Below, piece by piece: positions 41,182-42,767 of a DNA stretch of 42,767 bases. The notes beneath the pieces were generated by a model. The model saw only the letters and a list, made by a program, of their open reading frames with translations. It had not been told where the DNA came from and searched no databases. The DNA comes from Allomuricauda sp. CP2A (GTDB taxonomy: Bacteria; Bacteroidota; Bacteroidia; Flavobacteriales; Flavobacteriaceae): positions 1-42,767 of the forward strand of contig NZ_LXTT01000001.1 in assembly GCF_001683915.1 (NCBI RefSeq), in the 5' to 3' direction. Within the stretch, counting starts at the first letter, position 1. The number at the start of each line of letters is the position of its first letter. The translations under genes and the position numbers were made by a program.

Positions 41182-42648
41182 TTATTGTTTTAATACCCAA
41201 GTATCCTTAGATCCACCACCTTGGGATGAGTTCACGATCAAATTACCTTCTTTCAACGCCACACGGGTAAGACCACCCTTCAAAACAAATTGTTGGTCAT
41301 GTCCCAGAACGGTGAAAGTTCTGAGGTCCACATGCCGTTGTTCAAAAGATTCTTTTTGGTCTATATAAGTAGGGTGTACGGATAAGGACATGATGGGCTG
41401 TGCCACATACTTTCTGGGGTTGGCTTTTACTTCGGATTTGACCCTTTCAATCTCATCCTTGGTCAAATTATTTCCAATGGAAATACCATAGCCACCTGCT
41501 TCGTCCACAGGTTTAATGACCAACTCCTTTATATGGTCAAGAACGTACTGAAGCTCCTTGGGACGGCTACAATGGTAGGTGTGCACATTTTTAAGAATGG
41601 GTTCCTCATCCAAATAATATTTAATAATGTCGGGAACATAGGTGTAAATGGCCTTGTCATCGGCAACCCCGGTACCCGGCGCATTGGCGATGGTAACATT
41701 TCCTTGTCGATAAGCAGCAAACAACCCAGGAACACCCAGCGCCGAATCTGGATGGAATTCCATGGGGTCGATAAATAGATCATCAACCCTTCTGTACACC
41801 ACATCCACGCGGACAGGTCCTTGGGTGGTCTTCATGTACACAAAGTCGTTTTCAACAAATAGGTCGCGCCCCTCTACCAATTCCACACCCATGGCCTTGG
41901 CCAAATAGGAATGTTCATAATAGGCCGAATTGAACATCCCCGGAGTGATCACCACACATACGGGCGAATCCACCCCCGGGGGCTTAACACTTTCCAAAAG
42001 GTGGAGGAGGTTTTCGGCATAATTGGTAACGGTATGGGTCTTATAATGGTTGAACACACCGAAAAGCGCCCTTTTTAGAGCGGTTCTGTTGCAAATCACA
42101 TAACTTACTCCAGAAGGACACCGGATATTGTCCTCCAGAACATAATAATTACCATCGGAATGTTTAATGATGTCTGTTCCAGAAATATGGTTATAAATTT
42201 TGCTCGGGGGATCAACATTCATCATTTGATGAAGATAATTGGGAGAAGAACTCAACAATTCTATAGGCACAATTCCATCCTTGACAATTTTCTTATCGTG
42301 ATAGACATCCCATAAAAAATGATTTAAGGCCAAACTCCGTTGAATGGCCCCTTTTTCTATAATTTCCCATTCCGCAGGGTCAATTATTCTAGGAAAGAGG
42401 TCAAATGGAAAAATCTTTTCCTGACTTTTCTTGTCGCCATATACCTGAAAAGTGATTCCTTGATTAAAAAAAGAGGATTTGGCTTTATTGTTCAAGCTGA
42501 CATAGTCCTCAATAGACCGGGATCCATAAAGATCTAAAAGCTTCTGGTACACAGATTTAACATCGCCATTGCCTTTAAAGACTTCATCAAACAAACCTTC
42601 TTTCCGCACATAGCTGGAGAAGATGGTTTTATCCATTGGTGATCCCAT
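41182..42648 (-). CDS. Circularly permuted type 2 ATP-grasp protein (COG2308)
   Basis: 488 residues (start MGSPMDKTIFSS; the ATG at 42636 is an alternative). The permuted ATP-grasp order shows a nucleotide/substrate segment SDGNYYVLEDNIRCPSGVSY (about residues 168-187), VDVVYRRVDDLFIDPMEFH (about 278), IANAPGTGVADDKAIYTYVP (about 315) and the late ELVIKPVDEAGGYGISIG strand-loop (about 370). The end has HVDLRTFTVLG and SSQGGGSKDTW. Such enzymes form peptide-like amide bonds; the substrate here is unknown. First gene of the operon with alpha-E and transglutaminase. No perfect -7 box was found in the 119 bases upstream to the window edge. Confidence 0.92.
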   Translation of the reverse strand: MGSPMDKTIFSSYVRKEGLFDEVFKGNGDVKSVYQKLLDLYGSRSIEDYVSLNNKAKSSFFNQGITFQVYGDKKSQEKIFPFDLFPRIIDPAEWEIIEKGAIQRSLALNHFLWDVYHDKKIVKDGIVPIELLSSSPNYLHQMMNVDPPSKIYNHISGTDIIKHSDGNYYVLEDNIRCPSGVSYVICNRTALKRALFGVFNHYKTHTVTNYAENLLHLLESVKPPGVDSPVCVVITPGMFNSAYYEHSYLAKAMGVELVEGRDLFVENDFVYMKTTQGPVRVDVVYRRVDDLFIDPMEFHPDSALGVPGLFAAYRQGNVTIANAPGTGVADDKAIYTYVPDIIKYYLDEEPILKNVHTYHCSRPKELQYVLDHIKELVIKPVDEAGGYGISIGNNLTKDEIERVKSEVKANPRKYVAQPIMSLSVHPTYIDQKESFEQRHVDLRTFTVLGHDQQFVLKGGLTRVALKEGNLIVNSSQGGGSKDTWVLKQ

Positions 42649-42767
42649 ATTGTTTTTTTATTAAAGTATGGATTTTCAATCTCTTATGAAATGAACAATA
42701 GTTAAAAATCTACCACTAAAAAAATCAATGAAATAAAAAATGGAAGGTAATTTTATCAATCTACATT

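Overview
The window looks like a chromosomal segment of a marine Flavobacteriaceae bacterium (Bacteroidota), probably close to Muricauda/Allomuricauda. This rests on the gene families seen (flavobacterial MenE/MenC/MenD types, DUF2853, a CAL67264-type small membrane protein, an outer-membrane beta-barrel family TonB receptor, BspA/cadherin surface proteins), on many Bacteroidota -7 boxes (TAnnTTTG) just upstream of starts, and on the scarcity of Shine-Dalgarno sequences. No tRNA, rRNA, CRISPR array, prophage or complete insertion sequence was seen.

Layout. 1-2007 is a damaged accessory region. A cadherin/PKD/BspA surface-protein gene (minus strand, running off the left edge) lacks its 5' end at about 1440, where it abuts the 3' end of an unrelated outer-membrane-type gene on the plus strand. 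Two short flavobacterial repeat-like elements follow. 2008-7014 holds a secreted M28 peptidase, two genes that look like part of hydroxyproline catabolism (a DHDPS-family deaminase and an FAD amino-acid dehydrogenase), and a secreted protein of unknown function. 7025-20310 is a menaquinone locus: a hotdog thioesterase, isochorismate synthase (menF), menD, DUF2853, a CvfB-like RNA-binding protein, a SPOR-like membrane protein, menA, an embedded LytTR response regulator and TPR histidine kinase, menC, a CPBP protease and menE. menB and a clear menH are not in the window.

20343-32734 is mixed: an M24 peptidase, a VWA/TonB-plug/TPR/DUF2135 fusion protein, a biotin-dependent carboxyltransferase, a Gfo/Idh/MocA oxidoreductase, a small membrane protein with ettA, three envelope or secreted proteins, and an AT-rich ankyrin-PDZ gene. 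32822-39279 carries fumC, a small membrane protein, a TonB-dependent receptor, a secreted poly-lysine-tailed protein, arsC, two adjacent heptamer repeat arrays and prfB with its programmed +1 frameshift. 39328-42648 is a compact three-gene operon: circularly permuted ATP-grasp, alpha-E protein and transglutaminase.

The most interesting new observation is the 530-base gap between the LytTR regulator and its histidine kinase. Three copies of TTTCACA lie exactly 21 bp apart upstream of a -7 box for the kinase. A near-identical box stands exactly 35 bp from a second -7-like element, which is followed by a strong intrinsic terminator and no ORF. Together these suggest a LytTR-controlled kinase promoter plus a roughly 78-nt small RNA. 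All coordinates and motifs were read by eye; no searches were run.
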